64,000 nt of DNA from Pseudomonas mendocina (GCA_037482215.1 CP148074.1:62001-126000), one strand, 5' to 3'; positions 8,611 through 18,752 are shown, counted from the stretch's first letter. Translations and numbers: made by a program. The notes: generated from the letters alone by a model not told the origin.

Positions 8611-9897
8611 TTAGAGGATAACTCGCAGGCACTGCCCGGCGTGGTACAGCGAGAAACCTGCTTCGTAGAAGAAGCTACGCGCCCCAGCAGAACGCAGATT
8701 GATCATCGGGCTGAACGGCATCGGCAGGTCGTCTGGCTTATCGTTGAGCAGGTAGTCCGCCATCGCCTGACCAATCACGGTGCCGGTGGTGTTGCCGCGG
8801 CCATTGTAGCCCGCCACGGCAATCAGCCCCTGAGCCGGTTCAAACAAGCGCATAAGGTGGTCCGGGGTGAAATCAATGCAGCCTGTCCACTGCACTTCCC
8901 ACTCGACTTTGCCCAGTTTGGGGAAATAGTGGCGCTGAATGCGGTCGGCCCAGCTGCGCACGAACCAGTCCGGCTTGTTATCCGCTCGGCCCAGGCTGCC
9001 CAACAGCAGGCGGCCTTGGTCATCACGACGAATACTGCTCAGCACCGTGCGGGTATCCCAGGAACCTTGGCCGTGACGCAGGATTGAATCAGCCACAGCA
9101 CCCTCAAGCGGCACAGATGCCACCTGATAGTAATAACCCCGGAAGAAGTTCTGCTGGAGTTTGGTCCACTCGCCTTCGGTATAGGCACCAGTGGAAATGA
9201 TGACTTTTTCGGTGGTTACGGAGCCGCGTTCAGTCTGCACCAGCCAGCCATCTGCTTGTTTTTTGAGCGAGTTGACCGGGGAGTGTTGGAACAGCTGTGC
9301 GCCCAGATCGTTGACGGCTTTGGCCAGACCTTTGGTGTAGCCCATTGGGTTAATGGTGCCCGCGCGGCGATCCAGCAGGGCGCCGGTGATTTTGTCTGTA
9401 CCGCAATATTCTTCGCACCTGGTTCCGGTGAGCAACTCAACATCGGCACCACGGCGGCGCCACTGCTCTTCACGGGAGCGTAGGTCGGCAAGGCCAGAGG
9501 CGTTGTGGGCCATGTGCAAGGTCCCGTCATTACGGGCCTGGCAGTCGATGTTGTACTTCTTGATTGCACTGAAGACTTTGCTCGGCGCTTCGCCCAATAC
9601 TTTGTTCAAGCGTTTGCCGTACTGAGCGCCCAGTGTGTTTTCAACATCATCTGGCGGAATCCAGTTACCGGCGTTGACCAGGCCTACGTTGCGCCCGGAA
9701 CCACCGTGGCCGACTTCGTAAGCCTCAAGCAGTGCGACGGTTTTGCCTGCTTCGAGGAGATGCAGCGCAGCTGACAAGCCTGTAATGCCGCCGCCGATGA
9801 TGCATACATCGGCTTTGATATGACTGGACAATGCGCCATTGAGAATCTGGCTGGTCGTTACCTTTTCCCAGAGGCATTGTTGCCGCAAACCACTCAT
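8611..9897 (-). CDS. amaA: FAD-dependent L-pipecolate oxidase (AmaA-like, DAO family)
   Basis: This is a 428-aa D-amino-acid-oxidase-fold flavoprotein. The dinucleotide motif is VCIIGGGITGLSAALHLLEAG (about 32-52), followed by the FAD contact GGSGRNVGLVNAG. A C-terminal GYNGRGNTTGTVIGQ holds the flavin. Length and fold match AmaA, which oxidises L-pipecolate to piperideine-6-carboxylate in P. putida lysine breakdown; gamma-glutamylputrescine oxidase is a look-alike family. The AmaA assignment is strengthened by amaB, hglS and a 2-aminoadipate-type aminotransferase nearby, and by a promoter-like element shared with amaB (10102-10183). It is separated from amaB by about 7 kb, unlike the P. putida layout I recall. 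Confidence 0.75.
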   Translation of the reverse strand: MSGLRQQCLWEKVTTSQILNGALSSHIKADVCIIGGGITGLSAALHLLEAGKTVALLEAYEVGHGGSGRNVGLVNAGNWIPPDDVENTLGAQYGKRLNKVLGEAPSKVFSAIKKYNIDCQARNDGTLHMAHNASGLADLRSREEQWRRRGADVELLTGTRCEEYCGTDKITGALLDRRAGTINPMGYTKGLAKAVNDLGAQLFQHSPVNSLKKQADGWLVQTERGSVTTEKVIISTGAYTEGEWTKLQQNFFRGYYYQVASVPLEGAVADSILRHGQGSWDTRTVLSSIRRDDQGRLLLGSLGRADNKPDWFVRSWADRIQRHYFPKLGKVEWEVQWTGCIDFTPDHLMRLFEPAQGLIAVAGYNGRGNTTGTVIGQAMADYLLNDKPDDLPMPFSPMINLRSAGARSFFYEAGFSLYHAGQCLRVIL

Positions 9898-10101
9898 TAA
9901 GCCTTCCTCTTAAATCTTCTTTTATTTATTGAGCCAAGGGCCTGCGAATCAACTCGCGAATAAGGCCTGGTGTATCCGAATAAAAAGCCCCATTCACATC
10001 ATCGATGTCGTCCGGGGAAGTCTGCGTGAGACAAGTTGTTCTCAAGTCGATGCTAGCTGGGCTGTAAGCCCACTTAACATCCCTGAATTAAGTGTTGATG
10101 T

Positions 10102-10183
10102 GGGTCAGTATTAATCTTCTGGCCAACACTCAACAAACGAGGAATACGCACCAAATCATTCCTCGATGGAATGTACTTACCCC
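10102..10183 (-). promoter_or_regulatory. amaA upstream control element, copy A
   Basis: This element lies in the 308-base gap between amaA and valS and points toward amaA. It shares three perfectly identical blocks (16, 10 and 17 bases, separated by 13 and 7) with 18753-18834 upstream of amaB. On the minus strand it holds a candidate -35 TTGTTG (10131-10136) and a weak -10 TAATAC (10108-10113), exactly 17 apart. The 17-base block at 10148-10164 lies immediately upstream of the -35, where an activator would bind. The leader to the amaA start is about 200 bases. The rest of the gap shows no gene. Confidence 0.7.
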
Positions 10184-10205
10184 TCTTGCTTAGGCCTCTC
10201 TACGT

Positions 10206-13037
10206 TCACAGGCTGGCGATCTTGCCGCGCTGCTCCAGCATCTTGCCGAGGGCCAGTTCGGCTTCGGCCAGTTTGGCGCGTTCCTTCTCCAGCACCTCAG
10301 CCGGGGCCTTGGCGACGAAGCCTTCGTTGCTGAGCTTGCCGCCGACGCGCTTCACTTCGCCGTCGAGGCGAGCGATTTCTTTGTCGAGGCGAGCCAGTTC
10401 GGCGTCTTTGTCGATCAGCCCGGCCATCGGTACCAGCACTTCCATCTCGCCAACCAGTGCGGTGGCGGACATCGGCGCTTCTTCACCGGCTTCCAACACG
10501 CGCACCGACTCCAGCTTGGCCAGCTTATTCAGCAGCGGCAGGTTGTCGGCCAGACGGCGGCTGTCTTCGTCGTTGGTGTTGGCGAGGATGATGTCGATGC
10601 GCTTGGCCATGGAGATTTTCATCTCGCCACGGATCTGGCGCAGGCCCAGCATCAGTTGCTTGACCCACTCGATATCGCCTTCAGCAGCGGCGTCGATGCG
10701 CTCTTCGTTCGCCACCGGCCAGGCTTGCAGCATGATGGTGTCACCACTGACGCCAGCCTGCGCTTTGATGCGCTGCCAGATTTCTTCAGTGATAAACGGC
10801 ATAAACGGATGGGCCAGACGCAGCGCCACTTCCAGCACGCGGATCAGGGTGCGACGGGTGCCGCGCTGACGCTCGATCGGCGCGTTCTCGTCCCACAGCA
10901 CCGGCTTCACCAGTTCCAGGTACCAAGCGCAGTACTCGTCCCAGATGAACTCGTACAGGGCTTGGGCGGCCATGTCGAAGCGGAAGGCATCGAGATGGCG
11001 GGTGACGTCGGCTTCAGTGCGTTGCAGGGCGGAGATGATCCAGCGGTCCACCGAGGACAGCTCAACCGGCTCGCCATTAACGCCCGTGTCTTGGCCATCG
11101 GTGTTTTCGATGACGAAGTTGGCGGCGTTCCAGATCTTGTTGCAGAAGTTGCGGTAACCCTCAACGCGCCCCATGTCGAACTTGATGTCACGGCCAGTGG
11201 AGGCCAGCGCCAAGTTGGTGAAGCGCAGGGCGTCGGTACCGTAGGCGGCGATGCCTTCGGGGAACTCGGCGCGGGTTTGCTTGGCGATCTTCTCGGCCAG
11301 CTTCGGTTGCATCATGCCGCTGGTGCGCTTGGCCACGAGGGATTCGAGGTCGATGCCGTCGACGATATCCAGCGGGTCAAGCACGTTGCCCTTGGACTTG
11401 GACATCTTCTGGCCCTGACCGTCGCGCACCAGACCGTGTACGTAAACGGTCTTGAACGGAATCTGTCCGGTCAGGTGGGTGGACATCATGATCATCCGGG
11501 CAACCCAGAAGAAGATGATGTCGAAGCCGGTCACCAGCACGTCAGTCGGGTGGAAGGTTTTGAGGAAGTCGGTCTGCTGCGGCCAGCCCAGTGTGGAGAA
11601 CGTCCACAGGCCCGAGCTGAACCAGGTGTCGAGGACGTCTTCGTCCTGACGCAGGTTGGCGTCGCCCAGGTTGTGCTTGGCGCGTACTTCGGCTTCATCG
11701 CGGCCTACATAAACGTTACCGGCGTCGTCGTACCAAGCTGGGATGCGATGGCCCCACCACAGCTGACGGCTGATGCACCAGTCCTGGATGTCGCGCATCC
11801 AGCTGAAGTACATGTTTTCGTACTGCTTAGGCACGAACTGGATTTCACCGCTTTCAACCACGGCGATGGCTTTTTCAGCCAGCGGTTTGGTGGAGACGTA
11901 CCACTGATCGGTCAGCCACGGCTCGATCACGGTGCCGGAACGGTCGCCTTTCGGCACTTTCAGGGCGTGGTCTTCAATTTTTTCTAGCAGGCCAGCAGCG
12001 TCGAAGTCAGCCACGATTTGCTTACGGGCTTCGAAGCGATCCAGACCGGCGTATTTAGCAGGCAGGCTGCCGTCCACATCCGGGTTTACGCTGCCGTCGA
12101 GGTTGAACACCTGAGCGGTGGCCAGCACGGCGGCGTCTTTGTCGAAGATGTTGATCAGCGGCAGGTTGTGGCGCTTGCCGACTTCGTAATCGTTGAAGTC
12201 GTGGGCTGGGGTGATCTTCACGCAGCCGGTGCCAAACTCTGGGTCGCAGTAGTCGTCGCCGATGATTGGGATGCGGCGGCCTACCAGCGGCAATTCTACA
12301 AAGCTGCCGATCAGCGCTTTATAACGCTCGTCTTCCGGGTGCACGGCCACGGCGCTGTCGCCGAGCATGGTTTCCGGGCGGGTGGTGGCAACGATCAGGT
12401 AATCCTTGCCGTCAGCGGTCTTCTTGCCGTCGGCCAGCGGATAGCGCAGGTTCCACAGGCTGCCTTTCTCGTCGTGGTTTTCCACTTCAAGGTCAGAAAT
12501 GGCCGTGTGGAATTTGGTGTCCCAGTTAACCAGGCGCTTGCCACGGTAGATCAGGCCGTCTTCGTGCAGGCGCACAAAGGCTTCTTTCACTGCGTCGGAC
12601 AGGCCTTCGTCCATGGTGAAACGCTCGCGGGACCAGTCCACGGAGCTGCCCAGACGGCGGATTTGACGGGTGATGGTGCCACCGGACTGCTCTTTCCATT
12701 CCCAGACTTTTTCCAGGAATTTTTCGCGGCCTAGGTCATGACGGCCAATGCCTTCAGCGGCCAGTTGGCGCTCAACCACCATTTGCGTGGCGATACCGGC
12801 ATGGTCGGTGCCCGGCTGCCACAGGGTGTTGCGACCCTGCATGCGGCGCCAGCGAACCAGCGTGTCGATGATCGTGTTGTTAAAGCCATGGCCCATGTGC
12901 AGGCTGCCGGTGATGTTCGGCGGCGGAATCATGGTGCTGTAGGGCTGGCCAGTGCCGGTGGGTGCAAAATAGTTTTGCGATTCCCACGTCTGATACCAGC
13001 GGGATTCAATTGCGCTGGGCTGGTAGGACTTATCCAT
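10206..13037 (-). CDS. valS: valyl-tRNA synthetase
   Basis: This is a class Ia aminoacyl-tRNA synthetase of 943 aa that charges tRNA-Val. The HIGH-type motif is [14 protein letters not shown] near residue 30, and the KMSKS loop is [10 protein letters not shown]. The editing domain lies between them ([15 protein letters not shown]). A C-terminal coiled arm ([19 protein letters not shown]) is typical of ValS. I chose ATG 13037 (MDKSYQPS) over an upstream start at 13097, which only adds a non-homologous extension; the ribosome site is weak. It sits alone among catabolic genes; holC, its common neighbour in pseudomonads, is not in this window. Confidence 0.95.
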   Translation of the reverse strand: MDKSYQPSAIESRWYQTWESQNYFAPTGTGQPYSTMIPPPNITGSLHMGHGFNNTIIDTLVRWRRMQGRNTLWQPGTDHAGIATQMVVERQLAAEGIGRHDLGREKFLEKVWEWKEQSGGTITRQIRRLGSSVDWSRERFTMDEGLSDAVKEAFVRLHEDGLIYRGKRLVNWDTKFHTAISDLEVENHDEKGSLWNLRYPLADGKKTADGKDYLIVATTRPETMLGDSAVAVHPEDERYKALIGSFVELPLVGRRIPIIGDDYCDPEFGTGCVKITPAHDFNDYEVGKRHNLPLINIFDKDAAVLATAQVFNLDGSVNPDVDGSLPAKYAGLDRFEARKQIVADFDAAGLLEKIEDHALKVPKGDRSGTVIEPWLTDQWYVSTKPLAEKAIAVVESGEIQFVPKQYENMYFSWMRDIQDWCISRQLWWGHRIPAWYDDAGNVYVGRDEAEVRAKHNLGDANLRQDEDVLDTWFSSGLWTFSTLGWPQQTDFLKTFHPTDVLVTGFDIIFFWVARMIMMSTHLTGQIPFKTVYVHGLVRDGQGQKMSKSKGNVLDPLDIVDGIDLESLVAKRTSGMMQPKLAEKIAKQTRAEFPEGIAAYGTDALRFTNLALASTGRDIKFDMGRVEGYRNFCNKIWNAANFVIENTDGQDTGVNGEPVELSSVDRWIISALQRTEADVTRHLDAFRFDMAAQALYEFIWDEYCAWYLELVKPVLWDENAPIERQRGTRRTLIRVLEVALRLAHPFMPFITEEIWQRIKAQAGVSGDTIMLQAWPVANEERIDAAAEGDIEWVKQLMLGLRQIRGEMKISMAKRIDIILANTNDEDSRRLADNLPLLNKLAKLESVRVLEAGEEAPMSATALVGEMEVLVPMAGLIDKDAELARLDKEIARLDGEVKRVGGKLSNEGFVAKAPAEVLEKERAKLAEAELALGKMLEQRGKIASL

Positions 13038-13117
13038 TGCGTGTGAGCGACCGCTGTGCAGGAGAGGTGTTGAGCAGGCGGTTGGAGGAAGGCTCATCCA
13101 ACCGCCCTTGTGCTGCG

Positions 13118-13858
13118 TTACATGAAGCCCTGGTACGGACGGGCCCGGAAGCTGCGGCCGACATGCTCGATCATGCCGATGTAATCAAACACCGGCAGGC
13201 CGGTAGCGCGCTGAATGGCGCTGGCATAGGGTGGCAGGTCGCTGCACTCAAGGAGGATGGCACCGATGCCTGGGTTACGGCGTTGCAGTTGCAGCGCTTT
13301 CTCGACCACTTCGGCCTCGATCAGGCTGGAGTCCAGAGTGCCTTTTTCGCGCAGGATTGAGCTGCTGAATTCTGGGCAATCTTCCAGGCCGATAATCTCC
13401 AGCGGAATATCCGGCGAGACGCCCACACCCTCAAAGTGACGTGGCGTCAGGGCGCTGGCGTCGGCTGTGAGAATGCCAACCGGCTTACCGGTCACGCTGT
13501 AGATGAACGGAATTTGCAGCAGGCTTGAAAGCAGTACCGGGATATCCAGCGCCGCCGCGACCTGCTTCTGAAACAGCGCCATAAATCCACAGGCACCGCT
13601 GACTGCTTTAACACCCGCTTCTTGCAGCGCCAAAGCTGCCTCAATAAAAGGTTTGGCCAGTTCCGGGTCGCGGTTGTACAGCAGGCGCTCGATGGAGCCG
13701 CCCTCGATGCGCTGGAAGCGCACCGGGAAGCTGTAGCTGGATGCGTTGGCAACGTTGCCAGGCACGCAGGGGTAGCGCGCATCGAGCACGATGATGCCGA
13801 CGGTTTCACCGTACCAGGCTTGGGTGCACTGATCGGGGACTTTGTAGAGGGACGACAT
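13118..13858 (-). CDS. Asp/Glu/hydantoin racemase-family protein
   Basis: This is a 246-aa protein with the two-cysteine layout of the Asp/Glu racemase superfamily. The first Cys is in [10 protein letters not shown] (about residue 80) and the second in [12 protein letters not shown] (about 200). The family includes amino acid and hydantoin racemases and arylmalonate decarboxylases. The gene is first after the ABC importer genes on the same strand (21-base gap), so its substrate is probably what the importer brings in. In this setting an amino acid such as 2-aminoadipate, lysine or pipecolate is plausible but unproven. The start is ATG with AGAGGTG upstream. Confidence 0.75.
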   Translation of the reverse strand: MSSLYKVPDQCTQAWYGETVGIIVLDARYPCVPGNVANASSYSFPVRFQRIEGGSIERLLYNRDPELAKPFIEAALALQEAGVKAVSGACGFMALFQKQVAAALDIPVLLSSLLQIPFIYSVTGKPVGILTADASALTPRHFEGVGVSPDIPLEIIGLEDCPEFSSSILREKGTLDSSLIEAEVVEKALQLQRRNPGIGAILLECSDLPPYASAIQRATGLPVFDYIGMIEHVGRSFRARPYQGFM

Positions 13859-13879
13859 ATTTACACCTCTTGTTAGTAG

Positions 13880-14545
13880 TTACGACGCGTAGCGACGCAG
13901 GAAGCGTGCTTCGATGCTTCCGACAATGCGAGTCATCGGGAAGGCCACTACGAAGTAAATGATGGCTACCGCAGTCAGGAACTCCACTGGGCGCGCGGTG
14001 CGGTTGGACAGGTTCTGGCCGATGAACATCAGGTCAGCAATGCCGACTGAGGAGACCAGCGCACTTTCCTTAAACAGGGCGACGCTGTTGGACAGCAACG
14101 GCGGTGTAGCCCGCAGCAAAACCTGCGGAAACACGATGTACGTGGTGCGGGTCACCCCCCCAATGCCCAGCGCCTGACAGGCGTCAAACTGCTCCCGTGG
14201 GATCGACTTCAGCGCGCCGCGGAACGACTCGCTACTCGTTGCGCCCATGAACAGCACCAGCGAAATGATCACGGAGACCAATGGGCTGAATGAGGTTCCA
14301 AAGACGATCGGCAGGCAGAAGAAAATCCAGAACAGCTGGATCAGCAACGGCGTACCGCGAAACACCTCCACAAACAGAGTCGAAGACCAGTACAGGAGAT
14401 GGTTCTTAGAGGTGCGCATCAGGCTGATAAAAAAGCCCAGGATCATCCCGATCAGTGCACACGAGAACGTCAGCACCAGGGAAAAGCCAAGCCCTTTGAG
14501 CAGAGCTGGCCAGTATTGAAAAACAACAGAAGGATCGAAATTCAT
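13880..14545 (-). CDS. polar amino acid ABC transporter permease (HisMQ type)
   Basis: This is a 221-aa inner membrane permease of the GlnP/HisM family with about five membrane segments. The conserved EAA-type loop is seen as SESFRGALKSIPREQFDACQ, then ALGIGGVTRTTYIVFPQ. It is the second permease of the importer; the heterodimer would work with the ATPase at 15236 and the binding protein at 16228. It starts 9 bases after the other permease. Confidence 0.88.
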   Translation of the reverse strand: MNFDPSVVFQYWPALLKGLGFSLVLTFSCALIGMILGFFISLMRTSKNHLLYWSSTLFVEVFRGTPLLIQLFWIFFCLPIVFGTSFSPLVSVIISLVLFMGATSSESFRGALKSIPREQFDACQALGIGGVTRTTYIVFPQVLLRATPPLLSNSVALFKESALVSSVGIADLMFIGQNLSNRTARPVEFLTAVAIIYFVVAFPMTRIVGSIEARFLRRYAS

Positions 14546-14554
14546 GGCCCTGCC

Positions 14555-15226
14555 TCAGGAGTGCATTGTCTTTTCTTGTCGGCGTTCTATCCAACTGACG
14601 AGTTGCCCGACTGGCATCGCCAGAGCCAGATAGATCAGTGCCACGATGGTGTAGGTTTCCAGCGGACGGTATGAGTCAGTCGCAAGCATCTTGCCTGCGT
14701 ACATCAGGTCGGCCACTGACACGATTGCGACAAGAGAGCTCTGTTGCAGAATCGAAATTCCGTTGGTAATCAACACGGGAGAGGCAATCCGGAAGGCTTG
14801 CGGCAATACCACGTGCATGGTGCGTTGGAACGGTGTGAGGCTCAGCGCCACACAAGCATCCAGCTGATCACGCGGTACGGCCTGAATGCCGGCGCGGTAG
14901 GCTTCTGCGTTGAATGCCATCAGGTTCAGACCCAGAGCCAGAACACCCATCGCAATGGGAGACAGGTAGATCTCGAACAAAATCGGCAAGCAATAGAAGA
15001 ACCAAATAACTTGCAGCAGCACCGGTGTGCAACGGAAGAACTCGATGTACAGCTGTGCAGGCCAGCGAACAACAGTGAAACGACTCATGGCTAACAGGCT
15101 CAGCACAAAACCGGCTGTAAGGCCGATCAGGTTAGCTGCCAGCGTCAGTTGCAACGTAATCCACAGGCCATCAATCAGCTTGTCGAAGTTATGGAGTACG
15201 TGGAAAAAATCAAAGGAGTAGTCCAT
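14555..15226 (-). CDS. polar amino acid ABC transporter permease (HisMQ type)
   Basis: This is a 223-aa permease paralogous to its downstream neighbour, with the EAA-type loop NAEAYRAGIQAVPRDQLDA and the following ALSLTPFQRTMHVVLPQ. About five membrane segments are visible. It lies 9 bases downstream of the ATPase gene, in one operon. It would form the channel with the neighbouring permease. Substrate is inferred only from the lysine/pipecolate context. Confidence 0.88.
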   Translation of the reverse strand: MDYSFDFFHVLHNFDKLIDGLWITLQLTLAANLIGLTAGFVLSLLAMSRFTVVRWPAQLYIEFFRCTPVLLQVIWFFYCLPILFEIYLSPIAMGVLALGLNLMAFNAEAYRAGIQAVPRDQLDACVALSLTPFQRTMHVVLPQAFRIASPVLITNGISILQQSSLVAIVSVADLMYAGKMLATDSYRPLETYTIVALIYLALAMPVGQLVSWIERRQEKTMHS

Positions 15227-15235
15227 GGCCGGACC

Positions 15236-16036
15236 TCAGTTGGTGTACAGGAATTTACTGAGGAACTCTTTGGTGCGAGGCTCTCGTGGGTTGAGGAACA
15301 TTTCGTCAGGGCGACCCTGCTCCACCACCTTTCCGTTTGCGCAGAACACCACACGCGACGCCACACTGCGCGCCACCTGCATGTCATGGGTTACAAGGAT
15401 CATGCTCATCTTTTGCTGAGCCAGCTGCATGATCACTTTTTGCACTTCCTCGACCATTTCCGGGTCCAGTGCAGAGGTGATTTCATCCAGCAGCATCAGG
15501 CGCGGTTCAAGCATCAGTGCGCGGGCAATGGCGATGCGCTGTTTCTGTCCGCCAGACAGTTGGCTCGGGTATTGGTGAGCCTTGTTTTCAAGACCAAAGC
15601 GCGCCAGCAATTGCAGGGCCCGCTCTTCGGCCACTTTTTTGCTCTGTTTAAGTACTTTGGTGGGAGCCAGCATCAGGTTGCCCAGTACCGACAAGTGCGG
15701 GAACAGGGTGTAGTGCTGGAATACCATGCCGATGCGCTGGCGCAGCTGGTCATCCAGACGCGGTTTGCGTGTAGGGCCAACGCCATGGATATAGTCTTTC
15801 TGTTCGAAGCGAACCAGGCCGGAATCAATGGTGTCCAGGCCCATCAGCACTCGCAGCAGCGTACTTTTTCCGCTGCCGCTCGGGCCAATAATGGAAACAC
15901 ATTCTCCCTCTTGCATAGTCAGGGAGAAGTTATCCATCACGACCATGTCGGAGGAGAAACTTTTACATACGTTTTCTATGCTGAGGATAGGTTTTCCCAC
16001 GGCCGTTTCGGCTGCAGGATTGCTGAGAATGCTCAT
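15236..16036 (-). CDS. amino acid ABC transporter ATP-binding protein (GlnQ type)
   Basis: This is a 266-aa cytoplasmic ATPase with Walker A IIGPSGSGKST (about 51-61), signature QLSGGQKQRIAIARAL, Walker B LMLLDEITSALD and switch His in VTHDMQ. It powers the amino acid importer formed with the two permeases. A variable N-terminal extension of about 18 residues precedes the core. It is separated from the binding-protein gene by 191 bases that hold stem-loops, which would allow unequal expression of the two. Confidence 0.9.
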   Translation of the reverse strand: MSILSNPAAETAVGKPILSIENVCKSFSSDMVVMDNFSLTMQEGECVSIIGPSGSGKSTLLRVLMGLDTIDSGLVRFEQKDYIHGVGPTRKPRLDDQLRQRIGMVFQHYTLFPHLSVLGNLMLAPTKVLKQSKKVAEERALQLLARFGLENKAHQYPSQLSGGQKQRIAIARALMLEPRLMLLDEITSALDPEMVEEVQKVIMQLAQQKMSMILVTHDMQVARSVASRVVFCANGKVVEQGRPDEMFLNPREPRTKEFLSKFLYTN

Positions 16037-16094
16037 AAAACTGTTCCTGGATTACAGCCCCCGCTTTGTCGTGGGGCTTCTTGATACTGATTTT

Positions 16095-16177
16095 CTGCAT
16101 GTGCGCTAAGCCTGTGGCTTAGGTTCGCCTATGCAGAACTGCACGCAGACGCGGAGGTTTTGGGATGACCCTCCGCG
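16095..16177. other. stem-loops between binding-protein and ATPase genes
   Basis: Two hairpins lie in this 191-base gap. One is nested: CTAAGCC-TGT-GGCTTAG (16106-16122) inside CTGCAT/ATGCAG (16095-16136). The other is CGCGGAGG / CCTCCGCG (16150-16177). Neither is followed by a T-tract on the minus strand. They most likely protect the binding-protein mRNA or attenuate read-through into the membrane genes, as is common in ABC importer operons. Confidence 0.5.
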
Positions 16178-16227
16178 CTGACTCCAACGCTTTACTGGCT
16201 TGCAGGCCTAATCGTTGCGCTTCCGTT

Positions 16228-17055
16228 TTATTCCAGGCTCAGGAACTCTTCGGAGGCCTTATTGACCAGTGCTTCCACATGACCCAGAGCCTTTTTCTCA
16301 CGCAGGAAGATGTTCAGTACTTCGATATCTGCGTAAGAGGCATTGCGGGACAGGCCGAAGGAAATGCCTTGCTTGGACAGGGCTGGCTCTGGCGTGACGA
16401 GGGTGACCCAATCTTTGTTCTTCATGCCGAACAGACGGTTGGAGTCGGAGGTGTCGACGAGAACATCACCACGGCGGGACATGACGGCCAGACGGGTTTC
16501 GTCCACGCCAGACAGGCGCATGATGGTGCCGTGCTTAACCGCTGCGGTCAGGGATTTGTCCATCGCGGTGCCGGAGATCACCACGAAGGTGATGCCTTCT
16601 TTGTCGTAGTCGGTCAGGTTGTTGCCGGCGCCTTCAAGTTTCGGGTTCTTGGCGTTGTAGGCGAAGGAAATTTCATAGTCGACCACAGGCTCACTGAAGC
16701 TGACAGCCAGTGCGCGGGTTGGCGTTTGGTTGAGGGCCATGGCCAGGTCCCACTTGTTGCTTTGCAGGCCAGCGACGATGTTGTCCCACGTGGTATCAAC
16801 GAACACAGGCTTCACGTTCAGCACGGTTTCAGCGAACTCTTTGCACAGTTCGGAGAAGAAACCGCCGTATTCCTTTTTGGCCGGGTCCAGGGATACATAC
16901 GGAGGAATGACAGCTGCGCCACAACGCAGTTCGCCTGACTTACGAACGTCATCCCAAATGGAGGCCGATGCCGAATCGGCTTGAGCAAACGAGCTGAGGC
17001 CCAGCGCCAAAGCAGTACCCATTACCAGAGACTTAAGAGAGGTCTTGCTGATCAT
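16228..17055 (-). CDS. periplasmic amino acid binding protein (SBP family 3)
   Basis: This is a 275-aa extracytoplasmic solute-binding protein. A Sec signal (MISKTSLKSLVMG, then a hydrophobic run ending AQA-DS at about residue 27) is followed by the family 3 fold. Recognisable parts are GELRCGAAVIPPY, WDNIVAGLQSNKWDLAMAL, RALAVSFSEPVVDYE and VLVDTSDSNR. I chose ATG 17055, preceded by AAGGA, rather than the longer open frame to 17184, because the signal peptide begins there. It delivers an amino acid to the permeases downstream. The unusual Cys in LRCGAA is noted. Confidence 0.88.
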   Translation of the reverse strand: MISKTSLKSLVMGTALALGLSSFAQADSASASIWDDVRKSGELRCGAAVIPPYVSLDPAKKEYGGFFSELCKEFAETVLNVKPVFVDTTWDNIVAGLQSNKWDLAMALNQTPTRALAVSFSEPVVDYEISFAYNAKNPKLEGAGNNLTDYDKEGITFVVISGTAMDKSLTAAVKHGTIMRLSGVDETRLAVMSRRGDVLVDTSDSNRLFGMKNKDWVTLVTPEPALSKQGISFGLSRNASYADIEVLNIFLREKKALGHVEALVNKASEEFLSLE

Positions 17056-17170
17056 GTCGTTTTCCTTCTTTTTATTTGATTTGTAAGTAGTCAACGAAGA
17101 TAACGGCGACAAGGCGAGGGCATTTTGCCATCTTTCGTGTTGATACCTTGCCACATAACAGCTACCGGTC

Positions 17171-17201
17171 GCAGCAAGGGGCATGCATCCCCCCTTGCTG
17201 C
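17171..17201 (-). terminator. hairpin after amaB
   Basis: A perfect 11-bp stem (GCAGCAAGGGG / CCCCTTGCTGC) with a 9-base loop lies 14 bases past the amaB stop, in the amaB-to-binding-protein gap. No T-tract follows on the minus strand. Confidence 0.5.
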
Positions 17202-17214
17202 TGCCTGCATTTCA

Positions 17215-18705
17215 TCAGTCGAATACGATGCCCTGCGCCAGCGGAAGCTCGCGGGAGTAGTTGATCGTATTGGTCTGACGGCGCATGTACGCGCGCCAGG
17301 AGTCTGAGCCGGACTCGCGGCCACCCCCAGTTTCTTTTTCGCCACCGAAGGCCCCGCCAATCTCAGCACCGCTGGTACCGATGTTGACGTTGGCAATCCC
17401 GCAGTCACTACCCGATGCACTCTGGAAGCGCTCGGCCTCGCGAATGTCGGTGGTGAACACGCAGGAAGAGAGACCCTGAGGCACATCATTGTTCATGTGC
17501 AGGGCTTCTTCGAAGTCATCGTACGCAAGCACGTAGAGAATCGGTGCGAATGTCTCGTGTTTTACGACTGAAGTCTGAGCCGGCATTTCGACAATCGAAG
17601 GGGACACGTAGTAAGCATTAGGGAACTGCTCTTGCAGCTGACGCTCACCGCCGAAGACGATACCGCCTTCGTCACGTGCTTTAGCCAGTGCATCCTGCAT
17701 GGCATCGAAAGCCTGTTTGTCCATCAGCGGACCGACCAGGTTGTCTTTGCGTGGGTCGCCGATGCGCACACGGCCGTATGCCGCTTGAATGCGTGCTACG
17801 ACATCGTCTTTGATCGAACGGTGCACAATCAGGCGGCGCAGCGTGGTGCAGCGTTGACCGGCGGTGCCGACTGCCGCAAACAGAATGCCGCGGACAGCCA
17901 GATCCAGGTCAGCACTTGGCGTCAGAATCATTGCGTTGTTGCCGCCCAGCTCGAGGATGCTGCGGCCGAAGCGTGCTGCCACGCGCGGGCCAACGTCACG
18001 ACCCATGCGGGTGCTGCCGGTGGCGCTGATCAATGGCACGCGGTGATCATCAACCAGAACCTCACCGGCCTCGCGGTCGCCGATAATCAGTTGGCTCAAG
18101 CCTTGTGGGGCATCGCCGAATTCTTTCATGGTTTGTTCAAGCAGAGCTTGGCAAGCCATCGCGGTCAGCGGGGTCTTCTCGGACGGCTTCCACACAACGG
18201 CGTTACCGCAAACCAGTGCCAGCGTGGTGTTCCACGCCCAGACGGCAACCGGGAAGTTGAATGCGCTGATAACGCCAACCACACCCAGCGGGTGCCAGGT
18301 TTCACGCATGTGGTGACCTGGGCGCTCAGAGGCGATGGTCAGACCGTAAAGCTGGCGCGACAAGCCCACGGCGAAGTCGCAGATGTCGATCATTTCCTGA
18401 ACTTCGCCCAGACCTTCCTGAGTGATTTTGCCGGCTTCGATGGAGACCAGCTCGCCCAGAGCGGCTTTGTTCTTGCGCAGTACTTCGCCGAACAGGCGCA
18501 CCAGCTCACCACGACGAGGAGCCGGAACATTGCGCCAAGCAAGGTATGCATTGTGAGCAGCATCAATCTTGCTGCGAACTGCCTCTGCCCCCTCAAGATT
18601 CACCTGAGCAATCTGACTACCGTCGATAGGGGTATATACGGCATGGTTGCCCCCTTGGTACGCGTTTTCAGCAACCCCGAGGTGTTTTAGAAGATCACCA
18701 ACCAT
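17215..18705 (-). CDS. amaB: 2-aminoadipate 6-semialdehyde dehydrogenase (ALDH7 family, AmaB)
   Basis: This is a 496-aa NAD(P)-dependent aldehyde dehydrogenase of the ALDH7/antiquitin type. It has ISAFNFPVAVWAWNT, VWKPSEKTPLTA, the ELGGNNAM general-base region, and the nucleophile Cys286 in GTAGQRCTTLRRL. The C-terminal signature FGGEKETGGGRESGSD, continuing into SWRAYMRR, is diagnostic of the family. The enzyme turns piperideine-6-carboxylate / 2-aminoadipate semialdehyde into 2-aminoadipate. AmaA (8611) would supply the substrate and the aminotransferase (19999) would use the product. It is divergent from the LysR gene and is preceded by the control element it shares with amaA. Confidence 0.9.
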   Translation of the reverse strand: MVGDLLKHLGVAENAYQGGNHAVYTPIDGSQIAQVNLEGAEAVRSKIDAAHNAYLAWRNVPAPRRGELVRLFGEVLRKNKAALGELVSIEAGKITQEGLGEVQEMIDICDFAVGLSRQLYGLTIASERPGHHMRETWHPLGVVGVISAFNFPVAVWAWNTTLALVCGNAVVWKPSEKTPLTAMACQALLEQTMKEFGDAPQGLSQLIIGDREAGEVLVDDHRVPLISATGSTRMGRDVGPRVAARFGRSILELGGNNAMILTPSADLDLAVRGILFAAVGTAGQRCTTLRRLIVHRSIKDDVVARIQAAYGRVRIGDPRKDNLVGPLMDKQAFDAMQDALAKARDEGGIVFGGERQLQEQFPNAYYVSPSIVEMPAQTSVVKHETFAPILYVLAYDDFEEALHMNNDVPQGLSSCVFTTDIREAERFQSASGSDCGIANVNIGTSGAEIGGAFGGEKETGGGRESGSDSWRAYMRRQTNTINYSRELPLAQGIVFD

Positions 18706-18752
18706 GTTTTGTTTTTCTCCTGCATCTGGTGAGTGGTTGAATTCATTGACGG

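Noticed and set aside
10656..11987. 443-aa open frame on the plus strand
   Set aside because: It is antisense to valS, lies in the third-codon-position shadow of a GC-rich gene, and shows no domain signature.
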